DNA from: Girardinichthys multiradiatus
Taxonomy: Eukaryota > Chordata > Actinopteri > Cyprinodontiformes > Goodeidae
DNA length: 64,000 nucleotides
Assembly (NCBI RefSeq): GCF_021462225.1
Contig: NC_061815.1
Location: forward strand, 51,362,373-51,426,372
Direction of reading: 5' to 3'
A program made the position numbers and the translations under genes. Below, one piece after another: positions 11,575-23,599 of this stretch; the stretch's first letter is position 1, and each line of letters starts with the position of its first letter. The notes beneath the pieces were generated by a model. That model was not told the DNA's origin. It did not search any database and saw only the letters and a program-made list of their open reading frames with translations.

Positions 11575-11761
11575 TGATTGCAAAGTCAACGCCAGTGACT
11601 GTCCACTGTCTCTACATGCTCATCCAGGAGGAGTGAATGCTGCAAGTCACTGACTGGATGCAATCTGCTGAGTTTCCTTAGATAGAAAAACTTTTTATCC
11701 AATTTGAATAAATAACTGAATCTGACTGAACTGTTCAATGATTAGGATTAATTTGAATGTA
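11575..11761 (+). repeat. Retroposon family R fragment (interrupted by a Tc1 copy)
   Basis: The segment matches the 3' part of the retroposon at 50.0-51.8 kb (for example GTGACTGTCCACTGTCTCTA and CTGACTGGATGCAATCTGCT), and, inverted, the copies at 34.9 and 36.1 kb. The match breaks at 11760-11761, where a Tc1-type terminus begins. Confidence 0.8.
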
Positions 11762-12672
11762 CTGTACAGACCAAAGGTTTGGACACCTTCTCATTCAAAG
11801 AGTTTTCTTTATTTTCATGACTATGAATATTGTAGCTTCACAATGAAGGCATCAAAACTATGAATGAACACATGTTGAATTATATACTGAACAAAAAAGT
11901 GTGAAACAACTGAAAATATGTCTTATATTCTAGGTTCTTCAAAGTAGCCACCTTTTGCTTTGATTACTGCTCCGCACACTCTTGGTATTCTGTTGATGAG
12001 CTTCAAGAGGTCGTCACCTGAAATGGTTTTCCAACAGTCTTGAAGGAGTTCCCAGAGATGCTTAGCACTTGTTGGCCCTTTTACCTTCACTCTACGGTCC
12101 AGTTCACCCCAAACCATCTCGATTGGGTTCAGGTCCGGTGACTGTAGAGGCCAGGTCATCTGGTGCAGCACCCCATCACTCTCCTTCTTGGTCAAATAGC
12201 CCTTACACAGCCTGGAGGTGTGTTTGGGGTCATTGTCCTGTTGAAAAATTAATGATGGTCCAACTAAACGCAAACCGGATGGAATAGCATGCTGCTGCAA
12301 GATGCTGTGGTAGCCATGCTGGTTCAGTATGTCTTAAATTTTGAATAAATCCCCAACAGTGTCACCAGCAAAGCAACCCCACACCATCACACCTCCTCCT
12401 CCATGCTTCACGGTGGGAACCAGGCATGTAGAGTCCATCCGTTCACCTCTTCTGCGCCACACAAAGACACGGTGGTTGGAACCAAAGATCTCAAACTTGG
12501 ACTCATCAGACCAAAGCACAGATTTCCACTGGTCTAATGTCCATTCCTTGTGTTCTTCAGCCCAAACAAGTCTCTTCTGCTTGTTACCTGTCCTCAGCAG
12601 TGGTTTCCTAGCAGCTATTTTATCATGAAGGCCTGATTCACACAGTCTCCTCTTAACAGTTGTTCTAGAGAT
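11762..12672 (-). mobile_element. Truncated Tc1/mariner copy, DD38E-spaced
   Basis: The left end starts at a TA (11760-11761) with a terminus containing CAGACCAAAGGTTTGGACAC. It is inserted into a retroposon at a site that reads GAATGTA in its other copies. A transposase remnant runs on the minus strand. The sequence leaves the family near 12672, inside the transposase N-terminal half, so the right terminal repeat and DNA-binding domain are gone. Confidence 0.85.
11923..12672 (-). pseudogene. Tc1-type transposase, catalytic domain nearly open, 38-residue D-E spacing
   Basis: From 12672 downward the frame carries WSDESKFEIF (first aspartate codon at 12505-12507), KHGGGGVMVWGCF, FQQDNDPKHT (second aspartate at 12235-12237), SPDLNPIE (glutamate at 12118-12120) and a C-terminus AVIKAKGGYFEE. 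All three catalytic residues are present. One in-frame TAA at 12334-12336 splits the domain, otherwise it is open. The N-terminal paired-like DNA-binding domain is missing. Exactly 38 codons lie between the second aspartate and the glutamate, against 34 in classical Tc1, which fits the published DD38E sister lineage. Non-functional as it stands. Confidence 0.88.
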
Positions 12673-13999
12673 ATATTTCAGTTATTTTTAGAATTATTTT
12701 GTTTATAGATGATTCAATTCTAAATTATATTCTCATCTATTCTGTTGTACTTTTAGATAAATATCACAAAACATGCGTGATCTCATCCTGTATAACTGTT
12801 GATTTATTTAGTAATTCTTTTTACTTTTTTACTTAGTTTAACAAATTCTGAGTTCATATTCAGCAGGTCAGAGAGAATATTAGAAGTTAGCAAGAAGAAA
12901 GAGTAACATGGGAAACAGATTGATTTCATTAGTTACTTGTTCTTCATAGAAGAACAGTAGAAAAGTGAAAAAAGTGAATTCCTAAACTTTTCTTCTAATG
13001 TCTCAGCCCTCATAAATTAGCCAAATCCAGAACATCAGGTCTAAAATTCTGCTCCGTTTCTTTTCAAGCACTGATCTCCTGCTCATCTTGTCTTTGGTCC
13101 TCCTGACCTTTTTTCATTATTTTTCCCTCTCCCCATCCTTATCATCCTGCCTTCATTCCCAGTTATAATGGAGTTTTGACGAAAATTTGGAATGAAAGAC
13201 TCACCATCACCGCCTCCACCTTCCAATGACTCTTCTGCCTTCCAATCAGTATCCTGTCCGCCTGACTCCCCATCCAATCACCTTCCGACGCATCGCTTTT
13301 AAAGGACCTTCAGCCATGTTCATCCTCCCTTGTCAGCTGAGCTCATCCCTCCTCCTCTCCACCTCCACCATCTTCCTTCCCATCTCCTCCCGGCTTCCTC
13401 TCACCCTGGCCGCCAATCCACCACAAGTGTCGGATCAGGGGGAAGACATCTCTAAATCTAAACCTTATAAATGTTCATCTTAAGCTCATGTCAATCTCAG
13501 CATTCATGTCTTCCTCCCAGGTCCAAGCGTCAGAGAAATAACCATGTAATTTCACATCATTAAAGCTTTTCTAATTGCCATCACTTTTCCTTGTGAGATT
13601 GAATTCCCAGTTTTCCTTTTCCTTTCTCCACATTCTCACTCCAGTCTTCCAATGGTGTTCTTCTCCTGGTGTCTCAGTAAAGTGTGTGTACTATTTATGC
13701 GATCACTGCAGCCGGCAGCGGCAATACACCGGGCTCAGGACTACAATTATGATGAAATCAAAGTATTTTGGTTGTTTCTTTTTGTTGGAATGTCTCATTA
13801 ATTGGAGATAAACCACCGAGATGAAAGAGAATCCAAGAAGCTGAGCATCTTCATTCATTTGTCTCTATAAAACAGACAAAAAGAAGAAAACAGCTCCGGG
13901 TAATTGTGGATTTTGATCTGTGACTCGTTTGCCTGCAGATGGAAAAAAGGCAGCTTCCTCTCACCTGAGGGTCGGAGCTGAAAAACCTTTCAGAACAGC
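12673..13999. other. No recognised gene
   Basis: AT-rich to about 13030, then a pyrimidine-rich tract (about 13080-13420) with short open frames of low complexity. Nothing identifiable. Confidence 0.5.
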
Positions 14000-14340
14000 A
14001 GGAACAACATTTGATTAGGGACTAATCCCAATTTTCTCTAAACAACGCTTTTAATATTTCAGCTCCTTCTCTGAATGCAAATGAGCAGCATTCACATCAG
14101 GCCCAGAGCTTTCTGCCTTTTTTCATCATGTAATTAGGACCCAAATGTTAATAAATTATGCTAATTCCTCACAATTAGCATATAATATTGGAGACGATCA
14201 ACAATTAGCATACAGTGCGCTGAAGACAATCAGAAGCTGCTGCGTTCCCTCACTGATGCCGGCCTGATGTACAGAAACGGGCCGGTGAGCATCCGGGGCT
14301 ACATTACATGCAGGACGCATGCTAATTACTGCAGCACCAC
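14000..14340. promoter_or_regulatory. Candidate enhancer with repeated ATGCTAATT/AATTAGCAT motifs
   Basis: The 9-bp motif AATTAGCAT occurs at 14173-14181 and 14213-14221 and as its inverse ATGCTAATT at 14158-14166 and 14319-14327. A perfect octamer ATGCAAAT lies at 14075-14082. Several ATTA/TAAT homeodomain cores surround them. The block is free of repeat signatures. Homeodomain and POU factors bind such motifs, so this is a candidate developmental enhancer. Conservation has not been tested. Confidence 0.4.
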
Positions 14341-14829
14341 CCACCTCGGTGGGGTCCTCAGGAGAGGGGAAGGGGAGCTGTCCAAACAGAGAAAAGGCTG
14401 GAGACCTCCTGCAGCAGAGTAATCAAGGTGATGAAGGACAAGCCAGGGATTCTGCTCTGCAGGTAAACATCAGCCTTCTTCAGGTAACCTGAACACCTGA
14501 AACCTTTCACAATCATAACATTGGCCCAGTGGCTGGGCTTCATTGGGATCACAGGGTGACTTTTCTCCTTTTCTCTGTTCTTCTTTAGCCCTGAGTTTCT
14601 TCTCTTTTTAAAACAACATTTTACCTAAAAAAAATTATTCCATCCAGACAAGACAATGCAACTACAACAGAACCTCATGAATGAACTCTCAAATTAGTCT
14701 GAGGCCTGAACATTGACTTTATTACCCTGTTTGGACCAAGCTTCAGCTGTTGGACAGATGGACTCAGATTTGATTGGAGATTAGTCTGGTAAACAGAGGA
14801 GCTCATGGTCCACTCAATGAGTGGAAGGT
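14341..14829. other. No recognised gene
   Basis: Unique-looking sequence. The only open frame (14358-14552, minus) has no recognisable motif. Confidence 0.45.
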
Positions 14830-15262
14830 TTAAAGCAAGCCCAGATCATCAACACTCCACCACCATGTTTGACAGTTGATATGAGCTGTTTGTAATGATG
14901 TTCTGTGTTTTGGTTTCCTCCATCACGGTTCTGTTCATCATGGTCAAACATCTATATACTGGTCTCATATGTCCAGAGGACATTGTGCCAGAAGTCTCGT
15001 TCTTCATCCAGATGCAGCTTTGCTAACCTAGGTCCTGCCACAATCTTGTTTCTAGAGAGAAGAAGCTCCTTCAACCCTTCCTAACTGCCATACTGGTTCA
15101 GTGTCATGACCTTTAGCCTTTGGTGATGTTTCTGCACCTTGTCATTGTGTTAACATACACCTGTATGATGCAGAGGTGCTCACACCGATGAAGATCAGTT
15201 AATCAATAATCGGTTTAGCAGAACCATGTCTATACCTTTATCCCAGTTGACACCATGACTCC
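14830..15262 (-). pseudogene. Tc1/mariner transposase relic, family A, copy 3
   Basis: Minus-strand codons near 14885-14850 read KHGGGVLMIWACF, the motif downstream of the first catalytic aspartate. Upstream (to about 15050) the strand reads a LAKLHLDEERDFWHNVLW-like block followed by a decayed W-S/T-D/Y-ET motif, in which the aspartate appears replaced by tyrosine. Frame and stops are disrupted. The second half of the gene is missing. Sequence is shared with copies at 110-743, 1880-2471 and 34290-34532. Confidence 0.7.
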
Positions 15263-15492
15263 AGCTCCTGTTAGAATAGTACGTCAGTGATGCTAACATA
15301 TTTCTGGATATTGCCATAAAATAACATGTTTTTGTAGCTAAAATTAAACAGGTTGTTGCATGTATTAGTTTTGTTCTGAGTTACACAAACATCCATGAGA
15401 AGAAGGGAACAGGTAGGAGTGTTGACCTTCAGCTGGTTGTTGACGCTCAAAGTGACGAAAGAAAGCTAAACACCAGATAAATGTAGTCACAA

Positions 15493-15850
15493 TGGCTTGT
15501 AAAAGTATTCATACATTTCCATATATTGTCACATTACAACCACAAACATAAATATATTTTATTGGAAGACCAACACAAAGTGGTATACAGTTGGGAAGTG
15601 GAACGAACATTATACATGATTTCAAACATTTCTTACAAATAAAAAACTGGAAAGTGTTGTGTGCAAAAGTATTCAGTCCCCTTTATTCTGAGTGCAACCA
15701 ATTGCCTTCAGAAGTTGCTTGATGATTGCTAATGACTAAATAGAGTCCACCTGTGTGTAATCTAATCTCAGTACCAGTACAGCTGCTCTGCGACAGCCTC
15801 AGACATTGGTTAAGAGAATATTGGGGAGCAAACAGACATCATTTGGGTCT
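15493..15850 (+). mobile_element. 5' end of a Tc1-type element, family C
   Basis: The piece begins with TTGTAAAAGTATTCATACAT and continues through CACATTACAACCACAAACAT and ATTGGAAGACCAACACAAAG. I recognise this as the terminal region of a widespread teleost Tc1-type element. The 3' half of the same family is seen at 29870-30335. No transposase motif remains here. Its interior is lost beyond about 15850. Confidence 0.65.
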
Positions 15851-17869
15851 CTCAGAATATCTGTGATGGCTGAACCTTCCCGCATTGGAACGTCAAAGTA
15901 TCTTTCAAGGTTTGTTCATCATAAAATGGCCTCCAGCAACATTTTGTCTTTCTATTTTTAGTTACTACTTTTTTTTCTGAGGAATTGATCTTATTTACAG
16001 TGAGATTGTTCAGTTTACTGACCTTCCCTTTCCTGAGTTTAAACCTTAAATTTAAGCTTAATCCCAACGTACTGCAAGGTTATTCTTTGAAGGAGAAAAC
16101 GTCTGAAACAAGAAGAAAAGCAGCTGATGGAAACTTTCAGAAATCTGGACAGGAATCCACAATCTGTGGGTGTTCTGTGAAATCCTGTGAAAAGGAAAAA
16201 TGATGGATTTATCTGTTAAATGTTTCCAGAAACAAAGAAACATTTTATGTGTTGAGAAAAGAGGAATGTTTGGTGTCCGGCTGTTTGTGGATCAGGATCC
16301 ACAAACCCATCACAGGAATGTGAATCATTTAAAAGCATTTGAATCTTTTGAGGTTGGACTTGACATTCCCAGGCCACCCCACTCAGCACCGTCCTCCCTG
16401 AGCTGCCTCTTGGCTGCAAGCCAGCAGGAAAGGCGTGGAGCGGGGCCTCGGGTCCTGGATATCCATTTGGAACTCATTAAAGTCCTGGTATGGACATGGG
16501 GCCCCAGTTCTCACGTCCTCCGGGGATCTCGCACTGTCAGAGCTCATTAACGGAGCGTCCTGTCCCACTGATCTGAATGTAGGTCACATGGATCTGGGCC
16601 TCTGTCCAAGGCTCGGTCCCATAGGATCTGGACCAGCCAAAAAAGGCAGGCAGAGGGTGGTAGAAAGCATCTCAAAGCCTTCCCTGTCTCTTCATCATGT
16701 AGCTGAGGCCCAAAAGCAGGCTGCAACTCCACAGGAACCCACCTGATGCTGGATGGTTCTGGTGTGATGCTGAGCTGATCTGAACTGAGGACAGAGTCCA
16801 AAGTCTTTCTGACTTTCAGGTTTCAATCTAAGGTAACATCTTAGAGTTTTACTTTCAGCTAAAGGAGGATCTCTGGTAATGAAGTTCAGACATCCAGTTC
16901 TTAAAGTTACTCTAATCTAGAGCTGGTTCACAACACACAGAAGGGCTCTGAATGTCCTCCTCTTCCTCTTCCAAACATCACATTTAACTAGATAAACATG
17001 AGGACAGTCTCAGTTTCCTCAACATAATCTCTCTTATAAAAATGTAGAATTTTACACACTTCTGTCAGGGAGCTTCAAATGATGAAGCCTGTCTGAGATC
17101 TCTAAAACAATGAGTTCATTTCTTACACCAAAGATTTAAACATCAGCCTCTTTTCCACTGCTTGTAGAAAGCCCAGGGCATGTTTTGATACAACATTACC
17201 CAGGTAAGAGAAAACATTTAATGGATGAGCTCCATGTACATAAAAAATACACATTTCTCCAAAATTGTCATTTTATGTAAACCTAACTTAGTGAACTCTT
17301 TATTATTTTTCATAGTTTAATGCGGACTGCTCTGCAGGAGGCGAAACCACAGTTCCAGGTTTGGATGCAGTTTCCCAGAAGCTCCCTGTGGTCCTCTTCA
17401 CCCTCTCACCTTCTCATAAAAATTTTGTTTTACAAAAAATATTTTTCTGTTTCTTCTGCAGACACCTGACATTTGTTTACCTGTTGATAATTAAAGAAAA
17501 ATGAGTGTGTTAATCAGTGTTTAGTAGTTATTGCAGTTGTAAAGCAGCAACGCTGATCAGATGCAGGTTGGTAAAAACATTTTATGTAAAATAATGATTT
17601 AAACCTTTCCTGCTTATGGATCCAGAGCAACTTAGGAAATATTTTAATGAATTAATCAGCTGCATAAATCTAAAGCTGCTTATCATCTATTATTTATCAG
17701 CTGAAACAAAAATATTATTTATTAGCTAACAGTCCTTTAAATGGAGTAAAGGAGTAATGCCATCTACTGGAAAAGTGGTGCATTGCAGTTTTCTTCACAA
17801 CTTCCACATACGTCATTCGGCTTATTTAAATAAATGGTCCGTGGCCTCTCTAGGCAATAGAAACAGACT
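15851..17869. other. No recognised gene
   Basis: Includes a GC-richer, repeat-free stretch at about 16380-16760 that could be a regulatory or non-coding-transcript segment. The open frames across it lack known motifs. The rest is AT-rich. Confidence 0.45.
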
Positions 17870-18712
17870 GTACACAATTCCTTGGGATTCCTTTTACCTG
17901 GATAAACAAATCCTGCTGCTTAGCAGTTGGTGCACTTGTGGTTCTCTGTGTGGTTCCCAGTGATGGGCTCGTCGATGCTTCTCCCTGGGGCTTCTGCACT
18001 GTGGCTGCTGGGTGGTTCCCCTGGGACTCTCCACTGCTCTTCTCTGGGGGAGTTGCGGTAGTCCCGGCGATGGTTCTCCTGGGGTTCCTGTGCTCAGGGG
18101 GACCTTTGGATGTCTGTGGCTCGGATCTCCTCCGTATCGGTCTCAGGTCCAAGGGGGCAGGTCTGTGGCTCCTCACACTCACTATTGCATATTTTTATGG
18201 AGAAACCTTGTATACAGAAGCGCGCTCACACTCAAACCCACAGGTGTTTAGATTCAGGTGTTAACAGATAGACAAAGGTTCTATATTGAGCTGCATTTAC
18301 CACTAAATAAATCTTGCATTGATAAGTACCGTGCCCTTTTCGGTAAAAAAGCTGTTAATATGAACGTTTCTGCACGAATAGAAGCAAGCAGGGTGTTATC
18401 TTGTATTCTCTTCATCCTTCTTTCTCTCCTATATACTTTTCTCCTTCTCTCCCTTTTTTCCTTTTTTGCCCACCTCTCTCTTTCGTGCTTCTTATTTTTT
18501 CCTTTTCGTTTCTGTCTCTGTCTCTGTAACAATTGAAATAATCCCAAAGCAGTTTCGAATAAAGTTTCTTTTATAACTATCAAGCAGAGCATTAGTGTTA
18601 GCTGTAATGCTCTGCTTGTGATAGTAAATCTGTTGGGCTTCTTCTTGGCACTCAGACAACAATTCTGAGCTACTCTGCCGGACAGGACACGATAAAAAAA
18701 AAAAGACTTTTA
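17870..18712 (+). repeat. C-rich dispersed retroposon-like family, copy 1
   Basis: This segment matches, in inverted orientation, 45363-46110 and, in the same orientation, its 3' part matches 36985-37305. Shared landmarks are the GGGGCTTCTGCACTGTGGCT-type GC-rich 5' part, a TCTTCATCCTTCTTTCT pyrimidine tract, the AATAAAGTTTCTTTTAT signal at about 18558-18574 and a common terminus GACAGGACAC followed by an A-rich tail. Open frames in it are not protein families I know. A polyadenylated retroposon is the simplest reading. An LTR is an alternative. Confidence 0.6.
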
Positions 18713-19639
18713 GATGGAAAAGGACAACAACTTATAGAAAAGATGCAGCAATTTCCATGTCTGCCCAAGGACAGCAGAATTGTTATCCCGAGATGTACTG
18801 ACTCAGCTCGGCTTTGCCACATAAAGTGAGTTTAATATTGGTACTTAAATTGGATTGCACAGCAGATGATGTAATGGGCATATGAAAAATTGATCAGCTG
18901 TCAAAAAACAAAAAAATCCATATTGTTTATTAGATGTTAAATAAAAATGAATGAAAATATTTTTGTCAGTTGATTTAAAATGTTCAGACCCCAAAGTGTT
19001 TGGATGATGGAGGTAGTTGACCTCCTGCTATTTTAGTTGGGGACCCCTGGTTTAGGGGGAACAAATTAGTTTGTCCATGAACTCAAAGTGATCTGATAAA
19101 CAAGTGTCAACAAAGTGTCCATTGAGTTTTGGTCCATAAATCTTGAACACTGTTTTTTTAAAGTTGAACTAAACCTGATGTAAAAGCTTAACTCTACCCC
19201 GAGACAAGCTTTGAAAAATGCCACCAAAGTGGTGTGGGGATGAGCGGGGAAGGTTGTCGGGGGTGTGGTCAGGAGGAAAGTGGCAGCTAGCTCTTAATCT
19301 GGTACATTGAAACATGCAGAGTGAGGAGAGCGATGCTGGTAGTTTTGCCATGGATAGATCTTTATAGGTGGACGTAGTTTCACCCCCCTCAGGTTAAGGG
19401 ACAGTTCATGGAGCCCAGCCTTATCAGTTCGAGCAGTTGACTCAGCGATACCCGAAGCCAGCGCTACCGAGGCAGTGGAGGACAGAACAGGCCAAGTTTC
19501 TGAGCAGTAAAGTGATGTTAACAGCATCATTGCTGCTCATCTATCCTCACAGCAGCCCTGCTGGACATACAGCAGTGCCTCACCTGCTCATCCTTACTGT
19601 TAAACAAAAAGAAAACTGTATCATTGATGTGCCCAAAAA
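18713..19639. other. No recognised gene
   Basis: AT-rich to about 19010. At 19036-19050 there is GGGGACCCCTG, which resembles one hAT terminus, but no partner was found. The rest is featureless. Confidence 0.4.
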
Positions 19640-19760
19640 ACCAATGAAACTAGGCAAGGCACATTTATTTATATAGCATATTTCAGTAGCAAGGCAATTC
19701 AAAGTGCTGTACATAAAAAAAGAGACATAATGGGAAACGTACATTACAGTGGCATAAAGG
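19640..19760. repeat. LINE/SINE tail fragment
   Basis: AGGCAAGGCACATTTATTTA and CAATTCAAAGTGCTGTACAT, followed by an A-rich run, are a familiar dispersed teleost retroposon tail. Orientation and family are uncertain. Confidence 0.5.
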
Positions 19761-21844
19761 TAATTAAATAATTTGCGAACACAAATAATTAAAGAGAATA
19801 AAAATAATAATTAAAATGAAAAGATGATAATAAAAGAGATAAAATGATTGATAAAAAAATAAAAGGAAAGTTGGACTTTTCGTTGTCCGATGAGCTAACC
19901 CCTCCCTCCTACTTCCCCATGTCTAAAGGGATTGCTCAATCCAGCTCTCCATTCAACGGTTCCGGACTTCCCTAAACCTGAAAGATCTTACTGAGCAGGT
20001 TTACTGAAAGTTCTGTTTAAGCTGGTGTCGGGAAATGACTCACCTAGCCTCTGACAGCCTTCATCCAAAAGTCTCGCCCTTCTTCAACTGGAGGTCTGGG
20101 CGACCGAGTAGCCTCTCACAGTCATCCACACCTTCAACAGTCACTTTTGTTCACAGCTGCTCATTCCCTAATTTACAACTGGCTCTTGGTATATGGGCTA
20201 GGTTAATTTTAGTAGCTCAGCATGAGCCCCAAGGGCGCTGTTTTAACAAACTTGACTAAGGCAACCTATAAAAACCTCCTAAAATATCTTAGAACCAGGC
20301 AACAAGACTTTTTACCACCAATGAAAAACCAACAATACGGTGACTCAAATAATTGAATGTCCACGATTTAACTAGAATTTTATATGCTTTCTTTAATTAG
20401 TAACGCTTTTGCAGGGGTCAGTAACAGCTTCAATTCAGCAACACAAAATAATTTCAATAATAGAAATGAATCAATCAACTCAACCTGTCTTTCCCTGATG
20501 CTGAAACTAATGAGGTTGAAGAGGCTTTGAAGACGGAGGCTCATCCATGCACCTGATGGAGAAGTTTCTTCTGGTAACAACGAGTGGTTTCTTGAAGGAA
20601 ATACGACTTAATCTTCAGTTTTCTTCCTTTAAGTGGCAGGCACTGATGCTCCAGACTTTGATGGTTAAACAGGATATTTGTTGTTATTTGTCTCTGAAGA
20701 CAGTAGTTTCCAGAGGCTGAAGAGTTGAAGGAAACCCGGAGACATAAATGAGGTTGATTCAGGACTTCCAGAAGCCTGAAACTTAGAGCAATCAGCTGTT
20801 CACCGATCAAGTTCACTTCTGTTGTCTGGATAAAAAGGCTTTAGATGAAATCAGATTCTTAATCTTGAGGTACAGTCCTTTCTGGGCTCACGGGTTGATC
20901 CTCTTTTTAATGCAGTCGATCAGTTGGGCTGTGTCTTTGTTCCTTTTCCATCCAAGCTTATTTTCTCCGTCAGATCTTGTTCGCAGGTCTTCTGCGAGGA
21001 AACAACCCCGTTTCTGCTCTCATCATTGTTTTTATAGCGCTTGATGCTTTCACCGGTCAACCCCTTATTAGGCTTCTTAGTTATTGCACAACCTATTCAG
21101 CTCAGCTTCTTGATTATTGCTCAATACTTTAGTCATGGTCACTGTGACCTACTGATTCTGCTTCTCAGCCTTGGAGATGCTAATAATACGCTGGTCTGTA
21201 GTCGCATCCTCCGTTGCTGTCAGCATGCAGCTGGCTCTCATCACTCCTTGTCCTCCTACAGTTCTCTCTCTAATCTGCTCAGTTTTAAACTTTACACACT
21301 ATTACATGTTTCATTCTTCAGCTTTCAGCATTTACTTTAAAACACAGTTACAAAACCATCACTTCATTCTTTTTATTCATGCTTTACAAATGATTAATGT
21401 TATATTTCTTTCATATATAGCTGATTGAAAATGTCAAACCTTAATGTTTTTACTCTAATTCTCAGTTCTTAACCACATATCAATCATACATCTTTTAACT
21501 TGTTAATCAAAGACTACTAATTTTATTTAATACATGTGAAAGAATATAAAATCATCATACATCATTTCTTTGGATATACTTGTTTATATTTTTACAAAAG
21601 ATAAGACAGATAATATGTGGCTCCACACAGGCCTCTCCAGTCTCTCAGCTCCAGAATATGAGAACATGCTTGTTTCACTCCTCACTGCTTCAACTGTGTG
21701 TTTTAATAATTATTGCATGGATTACACATAAGGATATAAGGATATTTATTGGAACTTTTATGGAGTTACTAAATGTTGTGTGGATTATATGGAAAGATCT
21801 CACCTTATTTTGACAGACTGAAAACTTAACTAATAATGTTTAGA
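19761..21844. other. No recognised gene
   Basis: A-rich to about 19870, then moderately complex sequence with short frames only. No motif or repeat was identified with confidence. Confidence 0.45.
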
Positions 21845-22478
21845 TGGCCCAGTCAAAGGCCGCTCTAAACAAATACGTTTTTTATCTTGATTTAAAGCAA
21901 CTTAGGGTTTCGGTGCTTTTCCAGTTTTCTGGCAGTTTATTCCAGATTAGTGGAGCATAAGAACTAAAAGCTGCTTCTCCATGTTTGGTTCTGGTTCTGG
22001 TTCTGCAGAGTAGATTTGAGCCAGAAGACCTGAGAGGTCTGGGTGGTTGATCCACTGACAACAAGTCTGTAATGTATTTTGGTGCTAAGCCATTCAGTGA
22101 TTTATAGACTAACAGAAGTATTTTAAAGTCTATTCTCTGAGCTACAGGGAGCCAGTTTAGGGACTTTAGAACCGGGCCGATGTGCTCCACTTTCTTAGTT
22201 CTAGTGAGGACGCGGGCATCAGCGTTCTGGATCAACTGCAGCTGTCTGATCCACTTTTTAGGCAGACCTGTGAAGACACTGTTGCAGTAATCAATTCTAC
22301 TAAAGATGAACGCATGAATTAGTTTTTCAAGGTCCTGCTGAGACATTAGTCCTTTAATCCTGGAGATGTTCTTTAGATGATAGAAGGATGACCTTGTTAC
22401 TGTCTTTATGTTCCTCTGAAGGTTCAGGTCTGAGTTCATCACTACACCCAAGTTTTGACTAGATTGGTCCAATGTGTT
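21845..22478 (-). pseudogene. Non-LTR retrotransposon ORF2, reverse transcriptase thumb and C-terminal part
   Basis: An almost uninterrupted minus-strand frame of about 200 codons carries LGVVMNSDLNLQRNIKTVTR, LIHAFIFSRIDYCNSVFTGL, QLQLIQNADARVLTRTKK, LNWLPVAQRIDFKILLLVYK and HGEAAFSSYAPLIWNKLPE. These are the successive conserved blocks downstream of the YxDD region in L2/Rex-like LINEs of fish. An in-frame TAA stops it at FKSR, with recognisable codons (KTYLFRAAFDWAI) beyond the stop. The catalytic core is absent, so the fragment is dead. It abuts another LINE fragment of opposite orientation at about 22479. Confidence 0.85.
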
Positions 22479-23080
22479 CCTTGGAGAAACAGAGCTGGAC
22501 CTTGCTGAGGAGTTCAAGTATCTTGAGGTCACCTTGGACTCAACACCTTCTATTCAAAAACATGTTAAACTCACTGCTAATGTAATCAAGTTCAATTTAC
22601 AGATCTTCAAACAAATCAGGCCATTCCTGACAGGCTCATCAAAAACATTTTTACATTCAATATTTTCACATATAGACTACTGTATTACATCCTGGTTACT
22701 TACTGGACCCAAAGTCTATAGAAACCCTTTATAAAAAGTCCATCAAAATCTTAGATCAGAAGTCTTTGTCACATCATCAGTTCAATGTCTTTGAAAAATA
22801 CAAAATGCTCAATCTTCAAAACTGCCTAAATTTTTAAAATTGTTGCCTTATTTACAAAACCCTTCATAGTTTGGCCCCACCCCAACTTTACAAATATATT
22901 AAAGCTAAACCAGTGATGGGTCTCAGCACCAGAGCCTCCTCTACAGGAGATGTTGAGATCCCACACAGAAGAACAACATTTGGACAAACTGTATATTGTT
23001 GAGAGGTCAGCTTTTCTGCCAGCTTTTCTAAATCTGTCCTGTTCTCAATTTGAACTACAATTGTATCTGTGCAGGTTTTC
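22479..23080 (+). pseudogene. Second non-LTR retrotransposon ORF2 C-terminal fragment (different family)
   Basis: The plus strand encodes EEFKYLEVTLDSTPSIQKHV, IKFNLQIFKQIRPFLTGSS and FLHSIFSHIDYCITSWLLT up to a stop at 22732, then decayed codons such as LVYKTLHSLAPPPL and a TRASS-like motif to about 23080. The order of blocks is that of the reverse transcriptase C-terminal region, but the sequence differs from the neighbour on the other strand. The two therefore represent two LINE families joined head to head. Confidence 0.75.
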
Positions 23081-23599
23081 TATATTTATGCTTGATGGAT
23101 GTATTTGACATACTATAGCTGAGTCCAGACCTGCTGACAGCCTTACCTGGACCTGGAGCCATCTTAGATGGTTCCCCATCCACAGCATTCTGTAACTAGT
23201 AGAAATGTATTCATTTGTAACCATTTAAAGAGATGATAGATTCTGGATTGCTTCTCCTATCTGCCCATACTATATTTATGGGTTTTCTCCCTCAGAACAG
23301 GTTCTAGATCAGGGATCCTCAACCCGCGGCTCCAGAGCCACATGCAGCTCTTCGGCTTCCATTTTGTGGCTCCCATTATTTTGATGCGTAGTTATGTTGG
23401 AGTTCGAAGCGAAACATTAACTTTGAATTTTAAAAAGGTTTTTATAAACTGTCAATCCAAATATACGTCACATCCACATCTACAACCCTCGCCTTTACCT
23501 GCTGGTGGCTGCTGGAGGTCACGACCCCATCGGGGAGCTAACTATGAATACATCCCAAGACAGACAATTTAAGAAATAAACAGAGACTTTTATTCTGCA

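Noticed and set aside
18281..18592. Lys/Arg-rich minus-strand 103-codon frame
   Set aside because: It reads through the pyrimidine tract of the C-rich repeat family and recurs in the other copies as low complexity.
19036..19050. hAT terminus (GGGGACCCCTG)
   Set aside because: No matching opposite end or 8-bp duplication was found within reach.
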